A stretch of DNA of 55,763 nucleotides from Siccibacter turicensis LMG 23730 (GTDB lineage: Bacteria; Pseudomonadota; Gammaproteobacteria; Enterobacterales; Enterobacteriaceae): positions 646,665 to 702,427 of the forward strand of contig NZ_AWFZ01000028.1 in assembly GCF_000463155.2 (NCBI RefSeq), written 5' to 3'. The notes beneath the pieces are model-generated. The model saw only the letters and a list, made by a program, of their open reading frames with translations, was not told the origin of the DNA and ran no database searches. How positions within the stretch are numbered: the stretch's first letter is position 1; each line of letters starts with the position of its first letter. Shown piece by piece: positions 29,445 through 38,166 of this stretch. The position numbers and the translations under genes were made by a program.

Positions 29445-31016
29445 TTAATGTGCTCCTGCGCTGCCTTCGCTCTTGACCGGCGAAAGCAGTAAACAAAACG
29501 GAATAAGAATGACCGCCACCAGGCTCAGCAGGGTAAAGACGTCGATGTAGGCAAGAAAACGCGACTGCTCAATCATCGTCTGGTACATCCGCCCGGTGGC
29601 GATGCTCATCGGATCGCCCGCCTGGGTCGTAAAGTCGCGAATGGCCTGCGCCGAGGTGCGGATCGCCTGCTGGAACTGCTCGCTGAACGGCGTGGCGTGA
29701 GTGCTTAAGTACGCGCTGTGCGCCTGGGAGCGCTCGGTTATCGCGGCGGTGGAGAGCGAAATACCAATCGAGCCGGCGACGTTACGAAACATGGTGAACA
29801 GCGCCGAGGCATCGGCGTTGAGCTGCCGGGGAATGGTAATAAACGCAATGGTGGTCAGCGGCACAAACAGGAAGCCGAGGCCTATCGACTGCGCGCTGCG
29901 GAACAGCACCAGGGTTTCGAAATCCACGTTCGGCGTCAGGTTGCGGGTCCAGAAGAACGACGCCGCCAGGCAGAAGAAGCCGAAGGCGATGATGTAGCGC
30001 GTCTGGACGATGGGCATCAGCTTGAGCACCAGCGGGATGGTGAGCACAATCAGGATCGCGCCGGGCGAGAGCACCATCCCGGACCAGGTGGCGGTGTAGC
30101 CGAGATCCTGCTGCGCCAGCTGCGGGATCACCACCGAGCTGCCGTAAAGGATCATCGCCATGCCCGCCATCAACAGGCTGGAGACGGCGAAGTTTTTATC
30201 CTTCATGCAGTGCAGATCCACCACCGGCTTTTTGGCATACAGCAGCCAGTAAATCGCCCCGACGATGCCGATAAACGTCAGTACCGCAAACAGCCGGATG
30301 AAACCGGAGGAGAACCAGTCGTCGTCCTCCCCGCGGTCGAGCATCACCTGCAGGCAGCCAAGCCCAAGGGCGATAAAGCCGATGCCGGTCCAGTCGATGG
30401 AGAGTTTCTTCGTTGATTTGCGCTCCCACGGCGGATCTTCCAGCAGCTGGTAGATCGCCAGCACGGTGACGATGCCCACCGGGATATTGATAAAGAACAC
30501 CCAGCGCCAGGAGTAGTTATCGGTGATCCAGCCGCCGAGCGTCGGGCCCAGCACCGGCGCCACGATGATGGCAATCGATGACAGGCCGAACGCCTTACCG
30601 CGATCTTCAGGCTTGAAGTAGTCGAGCAGCACCGACTGCTGTGTGGGTTGCAGACCGCCGCCAAAAAAGCCCTGCAGGATGCGGAACAGGATCATCTGCC
30701 ACAGCTCGGTGGCGATGCCGCACAGGAATGAACAGACGGTGAACATCACAATGCAGATCAGAAAGAACTGTTTGCGGCCAAACACCCGGCTGAGGAACGC
30801 CGAAATCGGCAGCACGATGCCGTTTGCCACCAGATAGCTGGTCAGTACCCAGGTCGATTCGTCATAGCTCGACGAGAGCGAACCGGCGACGTGCGGCAGC
30901 GCCACGTTGACGATGGTGGTATCGAGGATCTCCATAAACACCGCGAGGGTGACAACGATCGCCACCGCCCACGGGTTGCTGGCAGGCCGCCAGTTCTCGT
31001 GGTGCGCGTCGGTCAT
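29445..31016 (-). CDS. DHA2-family (EmrB-like) MFS drug efflux permease
   Basis: 523-residue inner-membrane proton antiporter with 14 predicted helices, the DHA2 class of EmrB and QacA. Motifs include LDTTIVNVALPHVAGSL in helix 1, the antiporter motif C-like VAPVLGPTLGGWI, and WRWVFFINIPVG. The gene overlaps the upstream membrane-fusion gene by four bases (ATGA) and abuts the outer-membrane gene, so the three proteins are likely translated together to build one tripartite pump. Similar to, but clearly distinct from, E. coli EmrB, so I give no symbol. Confidence 0.92.
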   Translation of the reverse strand: MTDAHHENWRPASNPWAVAIVVTLAVFMEILDTTIVNVALPHVAGSLSSSYDESTWVLTSYLVANGIVLPISAFLSRVFGRKQFFLICIVMFTVCSFLCGIATELWQMILFRILQGFFGGGLQPTQQSVLLDYFKPEDRGKAFGLSSIAIIVAPVLGPTLGGWITDNYSWRWVFFINIPVGIVTVLAIYQLLEDPPWERKSTKKLSIDWTGIGFIALGLGCLQVMLDRGEDDDWFSSGFIRLFAVLTFIGIVGAIYWLLYAKKPVVDLHCMKDKNFAVSSLLMAGMAMILYGSSVVIPQLAQQDLGYTATWSGMVLSPGAILIVLTIPLVLKLMPIVQTRYIIAFGFFCLAASFFWTRNLTPNVDFETLVLFRSAQSIGLGFLFVPLTTIAFITIPRQLNADASALFTMFRNVAGSIGISLSTAAITERSQAHSAYLSTHATPFSEQFQQAIRTSAQAIRDFTTQAGDPMSIATGRMYQTMIEQSRFLAYIDVFTLLSLVAVILIPFCLLLSPVKSEGSAGAH

Positions 31017-32110
31017 TCCAGCGTCACCTTCGGTTCAACGGAGAGGCCCAGCGGCAGCGGGCGGTTCTCGTCCAGCCCCTTATCGATAACGATCTTCACC
31101 GGCACGCGCTGCACGATTTTCACAAAGTTACCGGTGGCGTTTTCCGACGGGAAGGCGGAGAAGCGCGAGCCGCTGCCCTGCTGGATGCTGTCGATATGCC
31201 CGGACAGCTCCATATCCGGCCAGGCATCCACGCTGATGCTGACTTTGTTGCCGGGCCGCATACGCTCAAGCTGGGACTCTTTGAAGTTTGCGACCACCCA
31301 AATCTGCGGCGATACCAGCGAGAACAACGCGCTGCCGGCCTGCACCAGGGTGCCGGTCTGGACGTTACGCTTGGTCACGAAACCATCAAACGGCGCACGC
31401 ACCTCGGTATAAGAGAGGTTCAGCTCTGCGGTTTCCAGCTGGGCGCGCGCCTGATCGACCTGCCGCTCGCGTGCTTCGACGTTGGTTTCCTGCTGGCGGA
31501 TCTGCAATCCGGTTTGATCGGCCACTTCCAGCTGCGCTTTGGCGCTGGCAAGCTGCGCTTCCGCACTGCGCAGCTGTGCGTTGGCGGCATCAATATTTTG
31601 CTGGGTGGTGGCGCGGGGGTCGACGCCGCGCTGGCGGCGATACTGGGCCTGCGCGTTGGCGTAATCCGCCTGGGCTTTCAGCACCTGGGCCTGGGCTTCA
31701 TCACGCTGGGCCGGGTACTGCACCTTAGACAGCGCGAGCTGGGCCTGCGCCTGATGGAGCTGCGCGGTAGCCAGCCCAAGCTGGGCCTGGGCCTGATCGC
31801 GCTGGGCGGTGGCATCGCGCGGGTCGATAACCACCAGCAGATCGCCCCGCTTCACGCGCTGGTTGTCCTTAACGCGCAGCTCGGTGACGTAGCCCGCCAC
31901 TTTCGGCGCGACGGTGACAACGTTGCCATCGGTAAAGGCATCATCGGTGGTCTCTTCGTTGCGGGTCATAAACCACCACACCACGGCAACAATGACCATG
32001 ATCACCACCACCACGCCTAAAATGATGAGCGGTTTTTTGCCGGGACGCTTGCGCGTGTCGGTATTATTATTCTCCTGGTTGTTATCAGGAGTCGGGTTAT
32101 TTTCAGCCAT
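31013..32110 (-). CDS. HlyD-family (EmrA-like) membrane fusion protein
   Basis: 365-residue periplasmic adaptor. A polar N-terminal stretch of about 27 residues is followed by a single membrane helix at about 28-48. The lipoyl/beta-barrel parts flank a long Ala/Gln-rich coiled-coil hairpin (about 105-235, AQAQLGLATAQLHQAQAQ and repeats), which should reach the outer-membrane channel. The segment APFDGFVTKRNVQTGTLVQAG is typical of EmrA proteins. First gene of the efflux operon; its promoter must lie in the 101-base gap after ybiR. No local regulator gene is seen. Confidence 0.92.
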   Translation of the reverse strand: MAENNPTPDNNQENNNTDTRKRPGKKPLIILGVVVVIMVIVAVVWWFMTRNEETTDDAFTDGNVVTVAPKVAGYVTELRVKDNQRVKRGDLLVVIDPRDATAQRDQAQAQLGLATAQLHQAQAQLALSKVQYPAQRDEAQAQVLKAQADYANAQAQYRRQRGVDPRATTQQNIDAANAQLRSAEAQLASAKAQLEVADQTGLQIRQQETNVEARERQVDQARAQLETAELNLSYTEVRAPFDGFVTKRNVQTGTLVQAGSALFSLVSPQIWVVANFKESQLERMRPGNKVSISVDAWPDMELSGHIDSIQQGSGSRFSAFPSENATGNFVKIVQRVPVKIVIDKGLDENRPLPLGLSVEPKVTLE

Positions 32111-32211
32111 AGATAAGCAACGTTCCTGTCAGTTAACGGCGTCACACTTACGCCGTCATCTAAAATTAGGACGTTGCTATACATTTGCCAGGAAAAACTG
32201 ACAAATGCGCA

Positions 32212-33318
32212 TTAACTGATAAGAAACAATCCGTAACCGAGCAGCGCCGCCCACACCAGCATCGGCAGCGAGTAGAGATGGAACCGCCACCAGATACGGC
32301 GATCGGACGCCATACGCAGGGCAATGAGGTTGGCTAGCGAGCCGGGCAGCAGCCCGAAACCGCCGATGTTAACCGCCCAGGCCAGCAGCGCCGAGGCCGG
32401 CACATAGTTGAGCAGCAAAATCGTGGCCGGCACGTTGCTGATAAACTGCGACAGCCCGATGGCGCTGGCGAACAGCGTGAGGTCCGAGGCCTGACCCAGC
32501 GGCGTGAGCAGCGCGTTGAGCGACGGCAGACTGACCAGCAGGTGGACGTCGATAAACATCGCCATAAACACCGCCAGCAGGCTCCAGTCGATGCCGGTCA
32601 GCACGCGACGCGCCATCACCAGGAACCCCAGCGCCACCACGGCCAGCCCCCACAGCGCCAGCTTCTGTTCAAGCGCCACCAGAAACACGAGGTACAGCGC
32701 CGCGCAGCACCACACCAGCCGCGGCTGCCACGGGTGCGACTTTTCATGGGCCTGCCAGGCCAGCGGTTTGGCCGGGAAGCAGAACCAGGCCAGCAGCAGC
32801 AGGCTGATAAACAGCGCCAGCGCCAGCGGTGCCATCTGCCAGGTAAACGCCCCGAACGGCAGGCCGGAGCGCCCCCACAGCAGGATGTTTTGCGGATTGC
32901 CAATCGGCGTCAGCAGCGACCCGGCGTTCACCGCCAGCGCTTCAAAAATAATGATGCGGCTGACCGGTATAGCGCAGAGCTTTTTCAGGGTTAACGTCAG
33001 CGGCACCACGATAAACAGCGCCACATCGTTGGTCAGAAAGGTCGACAGCAGCCCGGCGGCGCAGACCAGAAACAGCGCCAGCTGGCGCTCGCTGGCAAAG
33101 CGTTTCACCATCTGCATGCCCAGCACGTCAAAGCAACCGCTCAGCTCAATGCCCTTGGTCAGCATCATCAGCCCCGCAAGGGTAATAATGGTGTGCCAGT
33201 CGATCGCCTGCGGCAGCGCGGCGAAATGAAACGGCGCGATACACATCAGTATCGCGCCGGTAATCAGCAGCAGGTGTAAAAAACGGTCCCGCAGGAAGGG
33301 ACGCAGCAGGTTAAGCAT
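32212..33318 (-). CDS. ybiR: Inner-membrane anion transporter family protein YbiR
   Basis: 368-residue protein with about ten hydrophobic segments, of the ArsB/NhaD-like ion transporter superfamily (CitMHS group). Conserved stretches include TNDVALFIVVPLT and the GNPQNILLWG loop, the usual substrate-binding signature of the superfamily. Its physiological substrate is not established. It begins three bases after mntR ends, so it shares the mntR transcript, as in K-12, which suggests a link to metal or ion balance that remains unproved. Confidence 0.93.
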   Translation of the reverse strand: MLNLLRPFLRDRFLHLLLITGAILMCIAPFHFAALPQAIDWHTIITLAGLMMLTKGIELSGCFDVLGMQMVKRFASERQLALFLVCAAGLLSTFLTNDVALFIVVPLTLTLKKLCAIPVSRIIIFEALAVNAGSLLTPIGNPQNILLWGRSGLPFGAFTWQMAPLALALFISLLLLAWFCFPAKPLAWQAHEKSHPWQPRLVWCCAALYLVFLVALEQKLALWGLAVVALGFLVMARRVLTGIDWSLLAVFMAMFIDVHLLVSLPSLNALLTPLGQASDLTLFASAIGLSQFISNVPATILLLNYVPASALLAWAVNIGGFGLLPGSLANLIALRMASDRRIWWRFHLYSLPMLVWAALLGYGLFLIS

Positions 33319-33320
33319 GG

Positions 33321-33788
33321 TTAGCGTTTCCCGTGCTCGTCGCTAAAGCGGCGGAACAGCGCCAGCGTCTCTTCGCTGACGTGATGTTCCATGCCTTCGG
33401 CATCCCGGCGCGCCGTGTCGGGGCTGACGCCCAGCACCAGCAGGAAGGTTTCAACGATCTGATGGCGCTCGCGGCTCTCCTGGGCCAGCTTCTCCCCTTC
33501 CGGGGTGAGAAACACCCCGCGCCACGGGATCTGTTCGATCAGGCCGACGCTCGCCAGCCTTTTCAGCATTTTTGCCACGGTGGGCTGGGAGACCCCCAGC
33601 CGCGCCGCCATGTCGACCTGGCGCGCCTCACCGGATTCATGAATAAGATCGGAGATCAGCTCAACGTAGTCATCAATCAACTCGCGCCGGTGCGCTTCGC
33701 GAACCTGGCGAAATCCTTCAACGTGTTCTTCAACATTGACCAGCTGCGTCACTTTCTTTTCGCTTCGCTTACCCGCCTGACGGCTCAT
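33321..33788 (-). CDS. mntR: Manganese-responsive transcriptional regulator MntR
   Basis: 155-residue DtxR-family repressor that binds Mn(II) and then represses mntH and mntS and activates mntP in E. coli. The helix-turn-helix is [22 protein letters not shown]; the dimerisation and metal-binding part follows with conserved His and Glu residues ([18 protein letters not shown]). GAGG at suitable spacing supports the ATG at 33788. It is divergent from mntS, with a matching operator between them. Confidence 0.96.
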   Translation of the reverse strand: MSRQAGKRSEKKVTQLVNVEEHVEGFRQVREAHRRELIDDYVELISDLIHESGEARQVDMAARLGVSQPTVAKMLKRLASVGLIEQIPWRGVFLTPEGEKLAQESRERHQIVETFLLVLGVSPDTARRDAEGMEHHVSEETLALFRRFSDEHGKR

Positions 33789-33893
33789 AGCATGTCCTCA
33801 TTTCGTGGCGCATTGATTCTTATTGTCATTCCGGCGCCATTGTAAACCAGGCGAGGGGCGGGACAAATAAATTCCTGAATAGCCATAGCTAAG

Positions 33894-33913
33894 TAATATA
33901 GCCTGTGCTATAT
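33894..33913 (+). promoter_or_regulatory. MntR operator overlapping the mntS promoter
   Basis: ATATAGC-CTGT-GCTATAT at 33896-33913 is a 7-bp-arm inverted repeat with the ATAGC-N4-GCTAT core of known MntR boxes. It overlaps a possible -10 element TAATAT (33894-33899), which suits repression of mntS when manganese is plentiful. Confidence 0.85.
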
Positions 33914-33977
33914 CTGTATGTAATGCAGTCAACGGTTCATGGATCGAGCAGGTGTCTTTTCAGCAAGGAGACCCACG

Positions 33978-34106
33978 ATGAACGAGTTTACGAGGTGTAT
34001 GAAAGTGTTTACCCACTCCCCCTTCCAGGTGCGTTTACGCCTGGTGAACATGCTATGTGAGCTGCTGAGCAGCAAGCCGCAGCCTGATGAAAAGCCGCGC
34101 CGCTAG
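33978..34106 (+). CDS. mntS: Small manganese-response protein MntS
   Basis: 42-residue protein, beginning MNEFTRCMKVFTHSPFQVRL, which matches E. coli MntS (MNEFKRCMRVFSHSPFKVRL) at most positions. In E. coli it is made under low manganese and raises the usable intracellular pool, apparently by hindering the exporter MntP. The ribosome site AAGGAG (33965-33970) sits well before the ATG. The Arg/Lys-rich tail (KPQPDEKPRR) differs from K-12. The gene is controlled by the MntR operator upstream and ends inside a terminator stem. Confidence 0.95.
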   Translation: MNEFTRCMKVFTHSPFQVRLRLVNMLCELLSSKPQPDEKPRR

Positions 34107-34133
34107 TTTTCCCTGCGGTCGCGGCCCTTTTTT
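34094..34133 (+). terminator. Terminator overlapping the end of mntS
   Basis: GCCGCGCCGC at the last codons of mntS pairs with GCGG(T)CGCGGC at 34115-34125 (one bulged base), followed by six T residues with only CC between. The stem includes the mntS stop region, so translation to the end of the gene could influence its folding. Confidence 0.75.
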
Positions 34134-34397
34134 CCTTTCTGCTGTTTTACTTTCCCTTTTCTGAATTTCTCTGGTTCACGCGCTTTTTCACTTCCCCTTT
34201 TTTCGGATTTGTAGTCCTGCTCTCAAAAGCGAGGCAACACAGCAGTTGACCTTATTCTGAGCCGGCATTATCTTCTCGCAGCCCGCACTGGTTGCGGTGT
34301 GTTGATGCGAACCTCCCTCCTCTTCGGTGTGAATTTCAGGCAGGATTGTGACCCTCGACGCCAGGGTTTACGCATGGCGTTTTTCTGATGTTGGTAT
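34107..34397 (+). promoter_or_regulatory. opgE upstream region with promoter and terminated leader
   Basis: The first 110 bases are strikingly pyrimidine-rich on this strand. A promoter-like pair follows: TTGACC (34246-34251), 17 bases, TATCTT (34269-34274). From a start near 34281 the leader would carry a CCGCA/TGCGG stem (about 34285-34299) and then ACGCCA (34358-34363) / TGGCGT (34375-34380) followed by TTTTTC. That last element looks like an intrinsic terminator only 13 bases before the opgE start codon. It may be an attenuator or the end of a short RNA. Confidence 0.5.
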
Positions 34398-35981
34398 ATG
34401 AACGTAACGGTTAAAGATACCCCTGCTTCGCGCAGCCTCGTCCTCACGCCCTGGACCGGTTTCTATTTTCTTCTCGCTCTGCTGATTAACCTCGCGCTCG
34501 GCTATCCGTTCAGCCTGCTCTATGCGGTGGCGTTCAGCGCGATCCTGATGCTGCTCTGGCAGGTCACTCCGCGCGGGCAAAAGGCGCTGATCGCTCTGTG
34601 CACGCTGGTGGCGGGCAGCTACTTCCCGTTTGGTCAGGCCTACGGCGCGCCGAACTTCAACACCGTGCTGGCGCTGCACGCCACCAATATGGAAGAGTCG
34701 AAAGAGATCCTCACCATCTTCCCCTGGTACAGCTATCTGGTGTCGCTGCTGATTTTTGGGCTGGGTATCATCGCCGTGCGCCGCCAGCCCTCTCCTGCCC
34801 GTAGCTGGCAGTGGCACGATCATCTCTGCCTGGCGATTGCGCTGGCGGCCTGCTTTGTGGCACCGGTACAGAATCTGGTTCACGGCGGGGTATTCGCCCT
34901 GAAGGACACCGGCTATCCGGTATTTCGCTTCGTGAAAGATATCGTGGTGAATAATGCGGAAGTGGTGGAAGAGCAGAACCGCATGGCGCAGCTGTCGCAG
35001 ATGAAAGACACCTGGCAGGTGATGAGCGTCGCCCCCCGCTATCACACCTATGTGCTGGTGATTGGCGAAAGCGCGCGGCGCGATGCGTTGGGCGCGTTCG
35101 GCGGCCACTGGAACAACACCCCGTTTGCCAGCAGCATAAACGGTACGCTGTTTATGGATTACGTGGCCGCCAGCGGCTCCACCCAGAAGTCTCTTGGCCT
35201 GACGCTCAATCGCGTGGTGGACAATCAGCCGCAGTATCAGGATAACGTGGTGACGCTCGCCAACCGCGCCGGTTTCCAGACCTGGTGGTTCTCCAACCAG
35301 GGGCAGATCGGCGAGTACGACACCGCTATCGCCAGCATTGCCAAGCGTGCTGACGAAGTGCAGTTTCTGAAAAGCGGTGATTTTGAAGCGGATAAAAACA
35401 GCAGCGATGAAGCCCTGCTCAAGATGACCGCGCAGGTGTTGACCACCAAACGCAGCACACCGCAGCTGATTGTTTTACATCTGATGGGCTCGCATCCCCA
35501 GGCCTGCGATCGCACGGCGGGAAAATACGCGACCTTCGTGCAGTCGAAAGAGACGTCGTGCTACCTGCACACCATGACCCAGACTGACGAGCTGCTGGCG
35601 CGCCTCTATCAGCAACTGCGCAACGCCGGGGAGAGTTTTTCGCTGGCCTATTTCTCCGATCACGGTCTGGCATTTAAGGAGCGCGGCACGCGGGTGCAGT
35701 ATCTGGCCCATGACGACCAGTTCCAGCAAAACTTTCAGGTGCCGTTTATGGTGATCTCCAGCGACGACAAAAAGCATCGTCAGGTGAAAGCCCGACGTTC
35801 AGCGAATGATTTCCTGATGTTTTTCTCGCAGTGGACAGGCATCAAAACCAAAGAGATTGTGAATCGCTACCGCTTCAATTCGGAACAAAAAGCTGGCCCG
35901 ATTTACATTACTAACTTCAAACTTAAAAAAGTCGATTACACTCATCTGGGCAGCGATCTTTTTGACAGCCGCACCCGGTGA
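34398..35981 (+). CDS. opgE: Phosphoethanolamine transferase OpgE (YbiP)
   Basis: 527-residue inner-membrane protein of the EptA/sulfatase family. In E. coli OpgE adds phosphoethanolamine to osmoregulated periplasmic glucans. Four or five N-terminal membrane helices (about 20-155) lead into a periplasmic catalytic domain with IGESARRDALG (222-232), the likely nucleophile Thr262 in SGSTQKS, HLMGSHPQACDRT and the metal-binding YFSDHGLAFKERG. Start matches the K-12 protein, but no clear Shine-Dalgarno sequence precedes it; the base run just upstream belongs to a terminator-like hairpin, which suggests control of initiation. Confidence 0.95.
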   Translation: MNVTVKDTPASRSLVLTPWTGFYFLLALLINLALGYPFSLLYAVAFSAILMLLWQVTPRGQKALIALCTLVAGSYFPFGQAYGAPNFNTVLALHATNMEESKEILTIFPWYSYLVSLLIFGLGIIAVRRQPSPARSWQWHDHLCLAIALAACFVAPVQNLVHGGVFALKDTGYPVFRFVKDIVVNNAEVVEEQNRMAQLSQMKDTWQVMSVAPRYHTYVLVIGESARRDALGAFGGHWNNTPFASSINGTLFMDYVAASGSTQKSLGLTLNRVVDNQPQYQDNVVTLANRAGFQTWWFSNQGQIGEYDTAIASIAKRADEVQFLKSGDFEADKNSSDEALLKMTAQVLTTKRSTPQLIVLHLMGSHPQACDRTAGKYATFVQSKETSCYLHTMTQTDELLARLYQQLRNAGESFSLAYFSDHGLAFKERGTRVQYLAHDDQFQQNFQVPFMVISSDDKKHRQVKARRSANDFLMFFSQWTGIKTKEIVNRYRFNSEQKAGPIYITNFKLKKVDYTHLGSDLFDSRTR

Positions 35982-35993
35982 GGAATAGCAGGC

Positions 35994-36023
35994 AAAAAAA
36001 ATCCGCCCGAAGGCGGATTTTTT
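35994..36023. terminator. Bidirectional terminator, opgE / ompX
   Basis: ATCCGCC - CGAA - GGCGGAT with seven A residues before and five T residues after, between convergent opgE and ompX. Confidence 0.94.
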
Positions 36024-36040
36024 ATATCGCAGTGATGCGA

Positions 36041-36553
36041 TTAGAAGCGGTAACCCACGCCTGCGATCCAGGTGCCAACGTCCACGTTGCGGATGCGGCT
36101 CTGCTCGTAGGAGAAGTCCAGAGCAACGTTCTCAACCGGGTTGAACTGCATACCCGCGCCGTAGGAGAAGCCGTAGTCGCTAACGCTGTCGTGGAACGGA
36201 TAGTCGTTGCTCTGGTATTTGCCGTAGCCAACACCCACAACGCCGTAGATGCTCGCCCAGTCGTTCAGACGGTAAGCAGGACCAGCAGTCAGACCGTAGT
36301 ACTGGTTTTTGTTGTGGCTGTCAAAACGGTCGTCGGTTTTCTGGGTGTAGGTGAAGGAACCGATCCAACCCAGCGGGTTGACATCGTCTTCGTAGCGGTA
36401 TTTCAGGTTGAAGCCGCCAGCTTTGTTAGCAACGCCCTGATAATCGCTCTGAGCGTAGCCGCCAGAAACGGTGGAAGTTGCTGCTACGGCAGTACCTGCG
36501 GAAACAGCCAGAACTGCGGCTGCCAGTGCTGAAAGACATGCAATTTTTTTCAT
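36041..36553 (-). CDS. ompX: Outer-membrane protein OmpX
   Basis: 170-residue eight-stranded outer-membrane beta-barrel of the Ail/Lom family, involved in adhesion and envelope homeostasis. Signal peptide residues 1-24 (ending TAVA); the mature protein starts ATSTVSGGYAQSD. The C-terminus WIAGVGYRF ends in the Phe needed for barrel assembly. Differences from E. coli OmpX cluster in the surface loop regions (for example TQKTDDRFDSHNKNQY), as expected for exposed parts. I use the ATG at 36553 after GAGG; a GTG six bases upstream would sit too close to the ribosome site. Confidence 0.96.
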   Translation of the reverse strand: MKKIACLSALAAAVLAVSAGTAVAATSTVSGGYAQSDYQGVANKAGGFNLKYRYEDDVNPLGWIGSFTYTQKTDDRFDSHNKNQYYGLTAGPAYRLNDWASIYGVVGVGYGKYQSNDYPFHDSVSDYGFSYGAGMQFNPVENVALDFSYEQSRIRNVDVGTWIAGVGYRF

Positions 36554-36913
36554 AACCACCTCAAATGTGCTTTAACTAAGTCCTAAGTTTTAAATATATC
36601 AAAACATTGGAAGAAACTCTTTGTGGATCACGCTGTCTAAGGGTCTTTTTGCTGTAACAAAACGTTTCCATGTTAGCGTATCCCTTTAAAAACACATCAG
36701 ATTTTCCCTTAATGCACGCATTATCCACCGTGCCATCTGCCGCATCTATCCAGATAAATCCTAATCCTGGCCGTGCGCATTCAGATGTAATACTGATAGT
36801 GTATGCCTTCCCGCCGCGTTTTTTTTCAATAATTCATCAACGGACGTAACGAATGTTCGGTAGTGTTGCGGCAATCAGTTCACCAGCTCCAGTAAATAAA
36901 GAAAGGATGCGTA
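36554..36913. promoter_or_regulatory. ompX/rhtA divergent intergenic region
   Basis: 360 bases, AT-richer than the flanking genes. It must contain the ompX and rhtA promoters. I see no clear ORF, repeat or strong palindrome. The rhtA ribosome site is GAAAGGA at 36901-36907. Confidence 0.5.
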
Positions 36914-37801
36914 ATGCCCGTTTTATCTCGCCAGCTGCCCGTCTGGCTGCCGGTTGTTCTTTTGCTCGTGGCGATGGTATCGATCCAGAGCGGCGCCTCG
37001 CTGGCTAAATCCCTGTTCCCGCTGATTGGCGCGCCCGGCGTCACGGCGCTGCGTCTCGCGCTCGGCACCCTGATTTTAGCGGTGGTGTTTAAACCCTGGC
37101 GGCTACGCTTCAGTAAAGCCCAGCGCGTGCCGCTGCTGATCTACGGTCTGGCCCTGGGCGCGATGAACTACCTCTTCTATCTCTCTATACAGACGGTCCC
37201 GCTGGGCATTGCCGTGGCGCTGGAGTTCACCGGTCCGCTGGCGGTAGCGCTGTTTGGCTCGCGTCGTCCGGTGGATTTTATCTGGGTGGTGCTGGCGGTG
37301 GCCGGGCTGTGGTTCCTGCTGCCGCTGGGCAAGGACGTCGCGCATGTGGATCTGGTGGGCGCAGCCTTCGCGCTTGGCGCGGGCGCCTGCTGGGCCCTCT
37401 ATATTATTACCGGCCAGCGCGCCGGGGCCGATCACGGGCCAGCCACCGTGGCGCTGGGTTCGCTGATTGCCGCGGTGGTCTTCGTCCCCATCGGCGTCAT
37501 CCAGGCGGGTGACGCGCTGTGGCACTGGTCAGTACTGCCGCTTGGGATCGGCATCGCGATTCTCTCCACCGCCCTGCCCTACTCGCTGGAGATGGTGGCG
37601 CTTACGCGGCTGCCGACCCGGACCTTTGGCACCTTAATGAGCATGGAACCGGCCCTGGCCGCGATTTCCGGGATGCTGTTCCTCAATGAAACGCTCAACA
37701 TGGTCCAGTGGCTGGCGCTGGCGTCAATCATCGCCGCCTCGGTTGGCTCTACGCTCACCCTGCGCCGGGATGCACAGATTACCTGCGTCAACGTTGAGTA
37801 A
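36914..37801 (+). CDS. rhtA: Threonine/homoserine exporter RhtA
   Basis: 295-residue inner-membrane exporter with ten helices made of two EamA repeats, of the drug/metabolite transporter superfamily. It exports threonine, homoserine and some other amino acids. Length equals E. coli RhtA, and blocks such as SIQTVPLGIAVALEFTGPLAVALF and ALTRLPTRTFGTLMSMEPALAA match it almost exactly. A strong palindrome (37848-37868) follows the gene. Confidence 0.95.
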   Translation: MPVLSRQLPVWLPVVLLLVAMVSIQSGASLAKSLFPLIGAPGVTALRLALGTLILAVVFKPWRLRFSKAQRVPLLIYGLALGAMNYLFYLSIQTVPLGIAVALEFTGPLAVALFGSRRPVDFIWVVLAVAGLWFLLPLGKDVAHVDLVGAAFALGAGACWALYIITGQRAGADHGPATVALGSLIAAVVFVPIGVIQAGDALWHWSVLPLGIGIAILSTALPYSLEMVALTRLPTRTFGTLMSMEPALAAISGMLFLNETLNMVQWLALASIIAASVGSTLTLRRDAQITCVNVE

Positions 37802-38166
37802 ACGCAGGCAGGCTGACAGAGACCGGACACAAATTGTTATACATCCCTTACCCGGCACCGCCGGGTAATATTCTGAATGCGCACTATATGAACAAGATAA
37901 GAATAAACTCGCGCCCGGTTGCGGCTTCGGACGCTATTTATCGCAAATTAAGCGAATAATTATTCATATTTCAATCTGTGATTGGCGCTATTTGTATTAA
38001 CGAAGCGGTATTGCTCTATCACTCTGAAATAAAAATGAAAATTTTAGCTGCGCGGCGCCGTTTCTATTTATCCGATAGGCAATACCGTCCCGGCAAAGCA
38101 CAGATCCGGTGCTATACTTATTTCCTGTAATTGATTGGGACACTAACATCAAGAGGATATGAGACT
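37802..38166 (+). promoter_or_regulatory. rhtA-dps intergenic region with dps promoter
   Basis: A 9-bp-arm hairpin TTACCCGGC-ACC-GCCGGGTAA (37848-37868) follows rhtA. About 200 AT-rich bases come next, a plausible site for nucleoid proteins. Near dps, the extended -10 sequence TGCTATACTT (38110-38119) matches the known E. coli dps promoter, used by sigma-S and sigma-70. The ribosome site AAGAGGA (38151-38157) precedes the ATG. Confidence 0.75.

Noticed and set aside
27921-32110. Assignment of the efflux operon as emrAB
   Set aside because: The proteins are EmrAB-like in family and layout, but the permease differs clearly from E. coli EmrB and the operon includes its own outer-membrane lipoprotein, so the symbols would mislead.
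34107-34397. Manganese riboswitch (yybP-ykoY) next to mntS
   Set aside because: I could not see the conserved yybP-ykoY loops, and the downstream gene opgE is not a typical member of that regulon.
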